From positions 1 to 64,000 of the forward strand of contig JAIQEY010000001.1 in NCBI GenBank assembly GCA_020073565.1: a DNA stretch of 64,000 nt, written 5' to 3'. The notes beneath the pieces are model-generated. The model was not told the DNA's origin. It was given only the letters and a program-made list of their open reading frames with translations, and did no database searches. Shown here piece by piece: positions 42,311 through 51,302 of this stretch. Numbering within the stretch: position 1 is the first letter of the stretch; the number at the start of each line of letters is the position of its first letter. Source of the stretch: Terriglobia bacterium. Lineage in GTDB: Bacteria > Acidobacteriota > Terriglobia > Terriglobales > Acidobacteriaceae. The position numbers and the translations under genes are program-made.

Positions 42311-43009
42311 ATGACCGCTGAATCGGAAAGCATGTTCCTCGAGGCACATCGGAACGCTTTGAACTGCTTCTGGGATCAAGTCAAGAGTCACGTTATTGAG
42401 TGGAAGTCCGGATATGAATGGGGTGGTGTTAGGGGCCAAGCTGCCCTGGAGGAGCGAAATAAAATTGAACGGAAGATTCGGATGGATTTGGCCGGGCAGA
42501 GATGTCTTTCTAAGGCGACTTTCGACTCCGTCATGAATTGGGGATTCAAAAGGGACTCAGAGTGCTCCGAGGAGGAAATCAACCGAGCTACGCACTTTGC
42601 ATTTCAACGTTTGGAGGAGGACCGACTCGGCGAAGCTGCTCGCGAGTTGGTAAAGTTGCGAAACGTTGGCATCAGCCGAGCAACCAAGGTCTTGGCGCTC
42701 TCAGATCAGAATGAGTTAGGCATATACGACAGCCGTTCAGCAGATGGGTTGTCTGACCTAGTAAACTCCGCTGGCCGGCACCTGATTCCAATTCCACCTT
42801 CAAGGTCGAAAAAGATTAAGGGCGACCACAAGACGAAGGAGGAATATTGCGCTGCGTTCGAGAGCTACACGTGGGTGTTGCGATATCTCCGGAGATTAGC
42901 AGGAAATGACGATTCGCTACGCGCTGCGTTTACTAGGATTGCCGATCTAGAAATTGCCTTTTTCATGAGAAAAAGGCTGGGCGACCCCCGACGGTACAGC
43001 CACGAGTAA
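42311..43009 (+). CDS. Cargo protein of a tRNA-adjacent mini-island, HhH-like motif
   Basis: A 232-residue soluble protein of unknown family. Base composition is visibly more AT-rich, with more A/T-ending codons, than neighbouring genes. Residues near 115-150 read LVKLRNVGISRATKVLALSD then IYDSRSADGL, similar to a helix-hairpin-helix followed by the Asp of HhH-GPD DNA glycosylase-like folds; this is suggestive only. The rest is helical and charged. ATG 42311 has AGGA seven bases upstream. Bracketed by direct repeats of the tRNA end, it is probably acquired horizontally. Function unknown. Confidence 0.62.
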   Translation: MTAESESMFLEAHRNALNCFWDQVKSHVIEWKSGYEWGGVRGQAALEERNKIERKIRMDLAGQRCLSKATFDSVMNWGFKRDSECSEEEINRATHFAFQRLEEDRLGEAARELVKLRNVGISRATKVLALSDQNELGIYDSRSADGLSDLVNSAGRHLIPIPPSRSKKIKGDHKTKEEYCAAFESYTWVLRYLRRLAGNDDSLRAAFTRIADLEIAFFMRKRLGDPRRYSHE

Positions 43010-43365
43010 GAGAGTTCTAAAATCGGTCTCTAGGGCGCGCCAGTATTCCCTTCCCCTGCCGCATTTCAGGAGTGTCTCTGCCCAAAAGGTGGGGGAAGCA
43101 GCATTTTCGTTTCATGTTCATTGCGGTATTTATTTTCTGCTCGACTCACTTTCTCCATTGACAAAGAATCGAACCTGACACATGATCCTGTCGAGTCATA
43201 AGGGGCCAAGGTTCTTCCCCGGCCCGAAGTAAAAGCAAGCCAATAACAACTAGACGACGGTTGGAAAACAAAGAGTTTCTCTGTGTGCCCTTCGACCAGT
43301 AGTCGGGGGTGTCAGGCGACGTGTGTGTTCCGACTCGCGTACTTCTACCAGGAGAAGATGAAATT
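43010..43365. other. Gene-free leader with attR-like repeat
   Basis: A 356-base gap between the cargo gene and the sedolisin gene. It contains the attR-like repeat at 43033-43042, AT-rich DNA with TTTATTTT near 43130, and an SD for the next gene (GGAGAAG 43351-43357). No reading frame, promoter of good quality or riboswitch was recognised. Confidence 0.55.
43033..43042. repeat. attR-like direct repeat
   Basis: GGGCGCGCCA, an exact copy of the last ten tRNA-Arg bases, 24 bases after the cargo gene stop. The preceding TCTCT is shared with one base of slippage. Confidence 0.6.
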
Positions 43366-44736
43366 ATGTATGTCGAGAAAATTAGTTACAGCATTTCGAG
43401 CAAAGCAGCTCTCATCGCAATCATTGCAACCCTTGCCCTGAGCCTGACGTCCACAGCCCTAGCCCAAGACAACGAGCCGATCGCAGGCACCCGTGGTGCA
43501 CAGCCACAAGCAAGTGCGAAACCTGCCGTCAGCAATGCTTATATTCCGGAAAGCAGCGTGGCGAAGCCGGAAAATGCCGGGAAGTTTGCCAACACTCATT
43601 ACATGCTGCGCAGTAGCACGGGCGCGAGTCCAGCGGCGGCGGCCGTGCCGATGCTCACCGAGGCGGAAACGCCTGCTTCCATGGGCTGCGTCTACAAGAT
43701 TGGACCGACCTATGCCGGATGCAACCCGGCGACGGGCGGCACTAACCATCCGACCGGCGGCTTTGGAGCAATCGCCCTGGTGGATGCCTACGACAATCCG
43801 TATGCAGCCTACGATCTGGCTTATTTTTCCAGTTACTGGGGACTGCCCGCAGCTAGCTTCGCTCAGATCTACTGCACGACCGCCGCTGCCAATGGCGGTT
43901 GCTACACCTGGAACGTTCCTCCAGCGGGAAGTACTGGTTGGGGACTGGAATCGGCCCTCGATATCGAGTGGGCGCACGTGATGGCTCCCGCGGCCACGAT
44001 CTATCTGGTCGAAGCGGCAACTAACTCCTGCACCGATCTGGCGTACGCCGTAGCTTGGGCTGGCTCCTATGTTCAAGCGGCGGGTGGCGGCGCCGTTTCC
44101 AACAGCTGGGGCTGCGGGGAGTGGTCCACCGAGTCGAGCTTTGATCCGGATTTCTACAACGCGTGGAACAAGACCACCTATCTTGCGTCTTCCGGTGACG
44201 GTGGTGCGGGAGCGAGTTGGCCCGCTTCGATTCCGTGGGTTGTGGCTGCAGGCGGAACTACGGTGAACCGCACCAGCACTGGAAACTTCTCCAGCGAAAC
44301 TTGCTGGGCCGGTTCGGGCGGCGGATACAGCGCGTTTGAAAACTCGCAAGGCTACCAATTCGTCCTAACCGCAGGTGGCAAGCGCGCCATTCCCGATCTG
44401 TCCTTCAACGCCAACCCGGCCAGCGGCGTGTGGGTCTACGACTACTACAACGGTGGCTGGTGGGTCGTTGGAGGCACCAGCGTATCCTCACCTGCTTTGG
44501 CCGGTATCATCGACAACATCGGCAACAAGGTTGGACAGGGAACGGTCTACGCCTTTCAGGGATTCGGCTACCTCCAGAACCAGGAAGACTACCTGATCTA
44601 CGGACAGATGCCCACCGCCGTGGACTACAAGAAGAACTTCTACGACCCCAAAACCGGTTCCAACGGCTACAGCGCCGCAGCGTTGTATGACCTTTGCACC
44701 GGCGTTGGTACCCCGCGAGGAAAAGCCGGGAAGTAG
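43366..44736 (+). CDS. Secreted sedolisin (S53) family peptidase with short pro-region
   Basis: A 456-residue exported serine-carboxyl peptidase. The signal peptide ends near ALA-QDN (about residue 33). Catalytic residues can be placed: Glu195 and Asp199 in WGLESALDIEW, oxyanion Asp in ASSGDGGAGAS, and Ser372 in VGGTSVSSPALAG. The large chaperone prodomain usual in sedolisins is missing; only about 80 low-complexity residues separate the signal peptide and catalytic part. Activity at acid pH is usual in the family. ATG 43366 is set by GGAGAAG eight bases upstream. Confidence 0.87.
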   Translation: MYVEKISYSISSKAALIAIIATLALSLTSTALAQDNEPIAGTRGAQPQASAKPAVSNAYIPESSVAKPENAGKFANTHYMLRSSTGASPAAAAVPMLTEAETPASMGCVYKIGPTYAGCNPATGGTNHPTGGFGAIALVDAYDNPYAAYDLAYFSSYWGLPAASFAQIYCTTAAANGGCYTWNVPPAGSTGWGLESALDIEWAHVMAPAATIYLVEAATNSCTDLAYAVAWAGSYVQAAGGGAVSNSWGCGEWSTESSFDPDFYNAWNKTTYLASSGDGGAGASWPASIPWVVAAGGTTVNRTSTGNFSSETCWAGSGGGYSAFENSQGYQFVLTAGGKRAIPDLSFNANPASGVWVYDYYNGGWWVVGGTSVSSPALAGIIDNIGNKVGQGTVYAFQGFGYLQNQEDYLIYGQMPTAVDYKKNFYDPKTGSNGYSAAALYDLCTGVGTPRGKAGK

Positions 44737-44754
44737 ATTGATCGCTGTGCAACT

Positions 44755-44783
44755 AAAGGCCCTGCCCTGCAGGGCCTTTTTTT
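44755..44783 (+). terminator. Rho-independent terminator after the sedolisin gene
   Basis: AAAGGCCCTG (44755-44764), loop CCCTG, CAGGGCCTTT (44770-44779) followed by T residues to 44783. Ten-bp stem. Confidence 0.9.
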
Positions 44784-44819
44784 GTGTTGGAGTGGACTAG
44801 CGGGCGCAGCGGGGCCAAC

Positions 44820-45461
44820 TCACTTATCTGCCGGGGGAGATGGCTTGGGTGGATGCTGGGGGAGCAGCTTCGGCTTGATCTTCTCCAGGGCCGGGCATTT
44901 GCTGGGCGGCTGAAACAGAGCCGCATCCGGCGTTTCCAGTTTGATGTCGTGAAACACAAACGTGGGCGCTCCGAGTGCTTCAATCTTTACTGGGAAGCCT
45001 TTCAGATCGGTTGCGGCCCACACTTTGGCCTGCATGCTCTCTCCATTGGGAGAGGTCAGCGTAACTTCTTCGACCGTGCACGGATGTCCCTCCATCTCCT
45101 CGTTGCCTACCGTTTTCCTTGTGATCTTCACGTCGGGCGGCTGTTGGAGCGGGCTGCTCATCATCGGAGCTTCCTTCAGCGGCAATTGCATGCAGGTCGC
45201 GCCGTTCTGGCGCATGGTGTAGACCTTGTCCTCAGCCGGGAACCAGATCACGGCCTGTCCCGGGTCGCGTTCGGTCCGATAGCGCACCCCGGACTTGTAA
45301 ATCTTCAGCGGCCCCATCTGGGGAACGGAAGCGGGAGACTGGGATATCTGGGTCGCTGAAAAATCTGGCAGGCCCCAGGGGTCCTGCGCGTGGGCGGTAG
45401 TCGTCAACAGTGCGAGGACGACAAGTAGCATGACTGCAGCCGTCAGTCTGGAAGATTGCAT
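44820..45461 (-). CDS. Secreted DUF4412-like protein
   Basis: A 213-residue exported protein. A signal peptide (cut near AHA-QDP) is followed by a beta-rich body with GVRYRTERDPGQAVIWFPAE, QNGATCMQLPL, and EGHPCTVEEVTL, a pattern like DUF4412/LolA-fold periplasmic proteins. A Pro/Lys-rich tail ends the protein. ATG 45461 is supported by GGAGAG just upstream. It is convergent with the sedolisin gene. Possible lipid or metal-polyphosphate binding is not demonstrated. Confidence 0.7.
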   Translation of the reverse strand: MQSSRLTAAVMLLVVLALLTTTAHAQDPWGLPDFSATQISQSPASVPQMGPLKIYKSGVRYRTERDPGQAVIWFPAEDKVYTMRQNGATCMQLPLKEAPMMSSPLQQPPDVKITRKTVGNEEMEGHPCTVEEVTLTSPNGESMQAKVWAATDLKGFPVKIEALGAPTFVFHDIKLETPDAALFQPPSKCPALEKIKPKLLPQHPPKPSPPADK

Positions 45462-45471
45462 ATGCTCTCCA

Positions 45472-45552
45472 GTGTAGCCGCGGGCACTCCTGCCCGCATG
45501 CCTGCAGTTCTCGGGCTCCATGCGGCGCGGATAAGAGTGTCCGCGCTACACG
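45472..45552. repeat. Long REP-like element (GTGTAGCCGCGGGC)
   Basis: GTGTAGCCGCGG at the left is complementary to the right-hand CCGCGCTACAC, with an inner GCGGGCACTCCTGCCCGC hairpin identical in plan to 18941. It fills the gap between the DUF4412-like and TonB receptor genes. Confidence 0.78.
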
Positions 45553-45611
45553 AGAACAGCTGCAAGGAACCGCCGCTCAGGCGGCGCGGCCCGCGGCTTC
45601 CGGCGACACTA

Positions 45612-48600
45612 TCAGAACGTAACCCGCACTCCAAACTCCACCTGCCGCGGAGCGCCCGTTCCAAACGTTCCCGAACCTGGCGTAATGCGGTCCATCCGCG
45701 AAGTGCAGAGCGTGCTCGAGCTGCCACAGTTGCCCGCCCCCGTCGCATTGTTGATGGAGGTGCCCGGCGAGCCGTCGAGCACTCCGCTCAATTGCCGGCC
45801 CGCGCCTCCGAAGTTCGCGAGATTGAGAATGTTAAACGCGGAAGCGTTCGGCTCGATCTTGAACCGGTCGCCAACATGGAAGGGCCAGCTCAAGTGCAGA
45901 TCGACCGTCTTCAACCAGGTCGGCGTTGCCCCCGGGTTCTGCTGAATCAGCGGCATCACCGCGCCCAGCTGAGCCAGCTGATCCGAACTGAACAGATGTG
46001 CGTTCACCAGATCATTTCCAGCCGGTGTCGGGTGTCCTGCGAAGTTCGAGTTGTAAAACTTGATCGCGTTCGCCACCTTATCGACCGTATATCTTCCTAC
46101 ACTTCCAATCTTCATTTTACCCGGCAACAGATCGCCGACCGTGCCGTCGCCGGTCAAATCCGTGCGGAAGATTTCCCCGGCCACCCCGCTGCCATCCTGC
46201 TGCGGAAGATAGAGAGTGAGCGGAAGTGGCGACGTCATCTGCGCAATCATCGTCAGGCGCGGCCCATGCCGCAACTCCACTGACGGAGTAAACGCAAACA
46301 AGCTGCGCCGGTCCAATCCCGAAGAGCCAAAGTGCCCCACGTGCGGATTGACGTAGTCCAAGGCCACGGGGAGCACGGAATAGTCGCCCCCGCTGCCATT
46401 GGGCGAGGCGATGTTGCTCTGATAAGCCGAGTAGGTGTACGAAAACGCCAGATCCCAGTGCCGCACTCCGCGCACCAGACTGTCGCCCGATGTTTTGAAG
46501 GCGATGTTCACACCCTGATACTTAGATCGTCCGGTGGGAAAGAACATCACGTTCGATCCCACCGCCGAGTTGATTCCGCCGAACGAGGCTTTCAGCGGGT
46601 CGCCTGCCAAGTTCTTTTTCTGCAGCACCGCACACGGAAACGGCCCACAAAACGCATTCGAAGAATCCAGACCCTGGCGCGCAAAATCCGTGATGCTCGC
46701 GCCCGCTACATTTTGCAGGTAGCAGTTCACTGCCGCCTGCGAACTGCTACCCGCCGAGGTCGCCTGCGGACATCCCACTGACAACGGATTCGCCGCGAGC
46801 GTCAAATTGATCGCGTCCAGTTCTGTTGTATAGGTGTTGTTCGCCGGATTCAAATCGCTTCCATCGACCAGATATCGGGTATCCCCGACATGATTCGTGT
46901 CGATGCCCAGCGGAAGCTGCGTGCCGATCTGCCGCACGTAGTCAATCGAGAACGAACTATGCTCGCCGATCGCTCGTTGCAGCCCGAGACTCATGTGAAC
47001 CACGCGCGGCGTTTTGTAAGTCGGCGCCAGCATTCCTCCAAAATTCGCCAGGCTGTTGGCCAGCGAATAGACATTTGGCTCGCTGGTCGCCGCTTGCGCC
47101 GCCATGAAGTCCGCCTGCAACTGTTCGATCGCCCGCGCTACCGTCGGCGCTCCCAGACCGGGCGCAGCTCCCAGAGGTTGCCCACAGATCTGTGTGGCAA
47201 TGTCCAGGCCAAAACTCGAGTTCACAATCGATCCATCGGGAAACAGCACTGATCCCGTCGGACACAGCGTCAGGCTGCGGGCATACTGTCCGGTCGACAA
47301 GCGGTTGATCCGGTCCTGATACGCGTTCTGCAGGAGAAAATTGTCAAAGAACATCCCGCCGCTGGCGCGTACCACCGTCCGGCCATTGTGTCCCGGGTCC
47401 CACGCGATGCCCGCCTGCGGCGCGAAATCATAATTCGGCTGGTGCGTCGTGAATCCCTGCCCGGGACCAATGCCATACACCCCGAGGATCGCAGTGCTGC
47501 CAGTACACGGCGGCGCAGCCACGATCGTGGTATTGATGGCCGAGCACGGTATCGCCGACAAATCGCTATTCGTGCGCCCGCTGTCCCGAACGTAGTTCAC
47601 TCCGATTGTCACATTCAAGTTCGGGAACACCTGGAAGGTGTCGGCCACGTACCCCTCGAGCCGCGTATCGAGATGTCCGCCCGTCGAGCGGTTGAACGCC
47701 GAGTGCTCGCTGAAGTTACCCAGGCCGTTGTAAATCGTGAACGTCCCTACCGGATAGTTCAGCGGATTCTCTGCGCCACCCGGCTGCAGAAGCGGATTTG
47801 AACTGCCGTTGATGGCGTTGATGACGTCCAATCCGTTCGAACTCGTCACTGAGGCCCCACTCAGGCCTGGCGAATAAAAATCGCCCTGCGTAATGCGATG
47901 AATCGCGCCCCCAAAGCGCAGCGTATGAACACCGCGATAGTTCGTGCTGCCGTCGTAACGCCCGAACAGATCGCGCTGAATGGTCTGCCGCGGGCCCAGA
48001 TTGCTCGGCCCGAGCGCAAAGGATCCAATCTGCTCATGAATCGTCTCGTGGCCCGGCAGAAGGAATGAATCACGCCCAAACGCCGGATTGATCGCATTCA
48101 CTAGCTTCTGATATCCAAACCGTCCGCTATGAGCGAAGCGTCCCCGATTCCAGTCCAGCCCAAACACCGCCGACGGAACGTTGACCTGATCCTGAAATTT
48201 CGACAAGCTGTCGGTCGGCCCAAACTGTTTTGCGTTGTCGTAGCTCAGGCGAACGAACCACTTCGCGTTCTCCGAGAGGTTGTAGTCCAGACGCCCAGTC
48301 AGCAGGTTCTCGCGATCTGAAGCGTCCCGAAGACTCAAGAAATTATCAGGAAATCCCTGGTAGAACGGCAGTTCGCCATCCTGTTTCACGCGCTCACCGC
48401 TCAGGAACACGAACGCCTTGTCCTTGACCGCCGCCCCGCCCGCACCAAACCCATAGTGCTGCCGGCTGTACTTCGGATCGCCTGAGGGAAAGCCCGCCAT
48501 CCCCGCGCGCCGGTCGCGATAGTTGCCAAACAGGTTACCGTGCAACTCGTCGCCACCGGAGCGTGTGGTGACATTGACCGCGCCCGCTGCATTCAACGAC

Positions 48601-49304
48601 TGATACACCTCCGGGGTGGCGCGCGAAATCGTCACCTCGCTCACCGCCTCCGACGGCAGGTTCAGCGTCGATGCGCCCCGCGTCTCATCCATCGACTCGA
48701 CCTGGTCCATGTCGTAGTGCGTCGTGCGTCCCCAGAGGCCGTTGATCGAGATCGCCTGGAAACCGCTCTTCCCCGGATCGAGCACTGCTCCATCCACCAC
48801 CTGCGTGCCCGCCTCACTGCGGGCCGCGCTGAGATAGTTCCGTCCATTAATGGGCAGTGTGTTGACCACATCGCCCGCGATCTTGCTCTCTTGCCGCGCC
48901 GGGCCGGGATTAATTTCATCCAGTTTGAAATCCGCCGTGGCCGCCGCGCCCGCTTGCACCGTGACCGAGGTCTCGGCCAGAAGATAGTCCTGCGCATTGG
49001 CCCGCGCCGTGTACACGCCCGGTGGCAGGGCCTCGGAAGTATAGGTGCCATCCTTCGCCGAGCGCGTCTGGCCGTTGGTCTCGGTGTCCTTGGAGTGGAA
49101 CGCCACGCGGGCCCCCTCGATGGGATTACCGTCCGAGTCGCGGACCGTGCCCTGAATCGTCCCTGCACCCGCCGCCTGTTCCTCCTGTGCGCCCGCCTGG
49201 GCCGTTAAAGCCAGACCGAGGCAAGTGAGAAGAAAAGGAAGGCACAGGCTCGTAAACACAAAACGGCCAAGCCAGCGTCGTTGCGTACCCGACCAATTGA
49301 ACAA
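45612..49304 (-). CDS. Oar-type TonB-dependent receptor with carboxypeptidase-regulatory domain
   Basis: A 1230-residue outer-membrane receptor. The signal peptide ends near AQAGA-QEE; then the carboxypeptidase-regulatory-like domain (GTIQGTVRDSDGNPIEGARV), the plug (EVTISRATPEVYQSLNAAGA, then NVTTRSGGDELHGN) and a barrel ending VEFGVRVTF. The TTG at 49304 is chosen because AGGAGA lies seven bases upstream; the longer ATG frame has no such site and includes non-signal residues. It has no transport partners nearby. Substrate unknown. Confidence 0.9.
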   Translation of the reverse strand: MFNWSGTQRRWLGRFVFTSLCLPFLLTCLGLALTAQAGAQEEQAAGAGTIQGTVRDSDGNPIEGARVAFHSKDTETNGQTRSAKDGTYTSEALPPGVYTARANAQDYLLAETSVTVQAGAAATADFKLDEINPGPARQESKIAGDVVNTLPINGRNYLSAARSEAGTQVVDGAVLDPGKSGFQAISINGLWGRTTHYDMDQVESMDETRGASTLNLPSEAVSEVTISRATPEVYQSLNAAGAVNVTTRSGGDELHGNLFGNYRDRRAGMAGFPSGDPKYSRQHYGFGAGGAAVKDKAFVFLSGERVKQDGELPFYQGFPDNFLSLRDASDRENLLTGRLDYNLSENAKWFVRLSYDNAKQFGPTDSLSKFQDQVNVPSAVFGLDWNRGRFAHSGRFGYQKLVNAINPAFGRDSFLLPGHETIHEQIGSFALGPSNLGPRQTIQRDLFGRYDGSTNYRGVHTLRFGGAIHRITQGDFYSPGLSGASVTSSNGLDVINAINGSSNPLLQPGGAENPLNYPVGTFTIYNGLGNFSEHSAFNRSTGGHLDTRLEGYVADTFQVFPNLNVTIGVNYVRDSGRTNSDLSAIPCSAINTTIVAAPPCTGSTAILGVYGIGPGQGFTTHQPNYDFAPQAGIAWDPGHNGRTVVRASGGMFFDNFLLQNAYQDRINRLSTGQYARSLTLCPTGSVLFPDGSIVNSSFGLDIATQICGQPLGAAPGLGAPTVARAIEQLQADFMAAQAATSEPNVYSLANSLANFGGMLAPTYKTPRVVHMSLGLQRAIGEHSSFSIDYVRQIGTQLPLGIDTNHVGDTRYLVDGSDLNPANNTYTTELDAINLTLAANPLSVGCPQATSAGSSSQAAVNCYLQNVAGASITDFARQGLDSSNAFCGPFPCAVLQKKNLAGDPLKASFGGINSAVGSNVMFFPTGRSKYQGVNIAFKTSGDSLVRGVRHWDLAFSYTYSAYQSNIASPNGSGGDYSVLPVALDYVNPHVGHFGSSGLDRRSLFAFTPSVELRHGPRLTMIAQMTSPLPLTLYLPQQDGSGVAGEIFRTDLTGDGTVGDLLPGKMKIGSVGRYTVDKVANAIKFYNSNFAGHPTPAGNDLVNAHLFSSDQLAQLGAVMPLIQQNPGATPTWLKTVDLHLSWPFHVGDRFKIEPNASAFNILNLANFGGAGRQLSGVLDGSPGTSINNATGAGNCGSSSTLCTSRMDRITPGSGTFGTGAPRQVEFGVRVTF

Positions 49305-49310
49305 AGTGCA

Positions 49311-49316
49311 TCTCCT
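49311..49316 (-). promoter_or_regulatory. Ribosome binding site that decides a TTG start
   Basis: AGGAGA on the minus strand lies seven bases before TTG 49304-49302. No SD precedes the ATG 78 bases upstream. Confidence 0.7.
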
Positions 49317-49440
49317 GGGAGCAGAACCGCAAGTGAGAACCGGCAGCGGTCCCGCATCTAAGGTCTTGGTTTTCAACCGCAATGGAATAGAACAGTTTAC
49401 TAGATGCGGCCACTTCCCCGGGGCGATGTATGGGTTTTTT

Positions 49441-49503
49441 CAGCGATCAGCATTCAGCTAAACCGGGTTTCACACTAGTCTGATTGCTGATTGCTGATTG
49501 CTC
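49441..49503. repeat. Word-like inverted repeat (GCTGATTGCTGATT vocabulary)
   Basis: AGCGATCAGCATTCAGC (49442-49458) and GCTGATTGCTGATTGCT (49486-49502) pair over 17 bp with two mismatches. The right arm is a plain tandem TGATTGC repeat. Confidence 0.75.
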
Positions 49504-49512
49504 CTCATCTCC

Positions 49513-50439
49513 CTACCAATCGCCCTTCGTCGTGTAGTACCCCGCCCGGTAGCGCGCCTGATATCCCGCCCCAGCCGGCGCGCTCGCCAAGTCCACCTGG
49601 ATCCTCCGGAATTCCGAATCGGAATAGCGCTGGGAGGGATAGTAGGCTAGCAGGTACTGCGTGCGCAGTTCGTCGCTGATCCTGCGGAAGGCTTCGTCCA
49701 GTTGCGCCAGTGAGGTGGCGTAATAATACTTGCCGCCCGTGTCTTCGGAAATCTGAATCAGAGCATGTTCGCCGCCCGTGTCGCGACCGGCGCTCGCTTC
49801 AATGGGCACGACAATAATGCTGTAGATGATCGCCTCCGCCTCCTCGGCCGCCCGCAGCGCCTGTTTGTAATCGACCTGGCTGACCGTGTCTCCGCCATCG
49901 GTGATCGCGACCATCACTTTTCTTCCCTGCCTCTTTCCCAGTGCCTTCGATCCCAGAAACACGGCATCATACAGCGCCGTGGCCGCGCCGTTGCGAATGC
50001 GATCGATGCCCGCGTCAATCCGCTTCAGGTCTGAGGTGAACGGCACCGCCTCGCGGACTTCTTCGCTGAACGTATAGAGCGACAGGCCGTCCTGCGGACG
50101 CAGAATCGTATGCGCGAATTTGCGCGCCGACGCCAGCTCCAGCGGCAGATCTTTCCTCGTGCTCAAACTCGTATCCACCGCCAGCACTATCGAAAGCGGC
50201 AGCTCCGATTCGCGGTCGAAGATTGCGATTTTCTGCTCTTTGCCGTCTTCTCTGAGCAGAAAATTTTCCTTCTGCAAACTGCCCACCGGAGCGCCATGGC
50301 TGTCAGTGACCGTGACGAACACGTTCACCAGCTTGACGTCCACCTTGAGTGTGGTTTCCGGTTCCTGCGCCGCCGCAGCCAGGGTGGAACCGAGCACCAT
50401 GAGGGCCAGATAGATTCGCTTCATATGCGGGACGTTCAT
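49513..50439 (-). CDS. Secreted VWFA-domain protein of acidobacterial type
   Basis: A 308-residue exported protein. The signal peptide ends near AAA-QEP. A short N-terminal beta domain (VDVKLVNVFVTVTD) is followed by a von Willebrand A domain with a MIDAS-like AVDTSLSTR (DxSxS), an inner Thr region and VAITDGGDT. This arrangement matches the VWFA-related family described in Acidobacteria. ATG 50439 overlaps the stop of the MoaDE gene by 4 bases (ATGA), so translation is coupled; ATG 50424 is an alternative that gives a shorter signal peptide. Role in adhesion is inference. Confidence 0.85.
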   Translation of the reverse strand: MNVPHMKRIYLALMVLGSTLAAAAQEPETTLKVDVKLVNVFVTVTDSHGAPVGSLQKENFLLREDGKEQKIAIFDRESELPLSIVLAVDTSLSTRKDLPLELASARKFAHTILRPQDGLSLYTFSEEVREAVPFTSDLKRIDAGIDRIRNGAATALYDAVFLGSKALGKRQGRKVMVAITDGGDTVSQVDYKQALRAAEEAEAIIYSIIVVPIEASAGRDTGGEHALIQISEDTGGKYYYATSLAQLDEAFRRISDELRTQYLLAYYPSQRYSDSEFRRIQVDLASAPAGAGYQARYRAGYYTTKGDW

Positions 50440-51173
50440 TTGGATGCGGGCTGCTCCCCCGCCGTGCCTGCCGGACGGCGAATTTCTTCCGGAAACGGCT
50501 CTCCGTCCGCCCACACCGCACCGTCCTCGAAGTACTCCTTCTTCCAGATCGGCACCGTTGTCTTCAGCGTGTCGATGATCCACCGGCACGCCTCAAACGC
50601 CGGACCACGGTGCGCCGAAGCGACCACAATCAGCACACTTGTCTCGCCAATCTCCAACCGGCCCAACCGGTGTATCAGGGCCACCTGCCGCACACCGAAG
50701 CGCGACCGCGCCTCTTCCGCCAGGGCTGCCATCTTCTTCAAGGCCATGGCTTCATAGGCTTCATAATCGAGATAGAGCGTGCGCCGCCCCCGCGTGTTGT
50801 TCCGCACCACGCCATCAAAAATCACCGCCGCACCATCTTCGGGCAGCTTTAGCCTTTGGACCACTGCCTCCGCCGCAATCGGCTCGCGTACGATGCGCAC
50901 CTCATCTTGCGCAGTCCCAGGTTCGTGTGCTCCGCCACTCACGGGCGGCAATAACGCCACTTCGTCGCCCGGCAGCAAAACCACGTCTGCCCTCGAATAT
51001 TCCTGGTTTACGGAAAGCGCCAGCGACGGCAGCATCGCCTCGAAAGGCGGGGCTTGCCTCGAGTAATGCCGGAGCACGGCGTCGACCTTTGCCCCTTCGG
51101 GCAACTCGATGGTCTCACTGGACCGCCCCACCAGCTCTTTTAGCACCCCAAAGAAAAGCACGCGGATTAGCAT
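50436..51173 (-). CDS. Fused molybdopterin synthase, MoaD-MoaE
   Basis: A 245-residue fusion of the two molybdopterin synthase subunits. Residues 1-81 are MoaD and end in the thiocarboxylate motif VSGG (Gly80-Gly81); residues about 90-230 are MoaE with RNNTRGR, the active-site YEAYEAMALKKM and the Lys pair in PIWKKEYFEDG. MoaD needs a free C-terminal Gly, so cleavage after Gly81 is expected, as known for mycobacterial MoaX. It converts precursor Z (cPMP) to molybdopterin. ATG 51173 is preferred to GTG 51191. No other mo genes are nearby. Confidence 0.9.
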   Translation of the reverse strand: MLIRVLFFGVLKELVGRSSETIELPEGAKVDAVLRHYSRQAPPFEAMLPSLALSVNQEYSRADVVLLPGDEVALLPPVSGGAHEPGTAQDEVRIVREPIAAEAVVQRLKLPEDGAAVIFDGVVRNNTRGRRTLYLDYEAYEAMALKKMAALAEEARSRFGVRQVALIHRLGRLEIGETSVLIVVASAHRGPAFEACRWIIDTLKTTVPIWKKEYFEDGAVWADGEPFPEEIRRPAGTAGEQPASK

Positions 51174-51302
51174 GAGGACACGTGTAGGCACGCGGCTTGC
51201 TGCGTCTCACAGTGTACCGCGCCGCAGCCCTTCCACCCCTTTGGACACCTCCTTTCGGAACAATCCGCGCAGCCGGCGGGGCTGGTCCCATTACCTCCGT
51301 AA

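Noticed and set aside
42241..43032. Phage or integrative element with integrase between the tRNA repeats
   Set aside because: Only one gene is present and it carries no tyrosine or serine recombinase motif.
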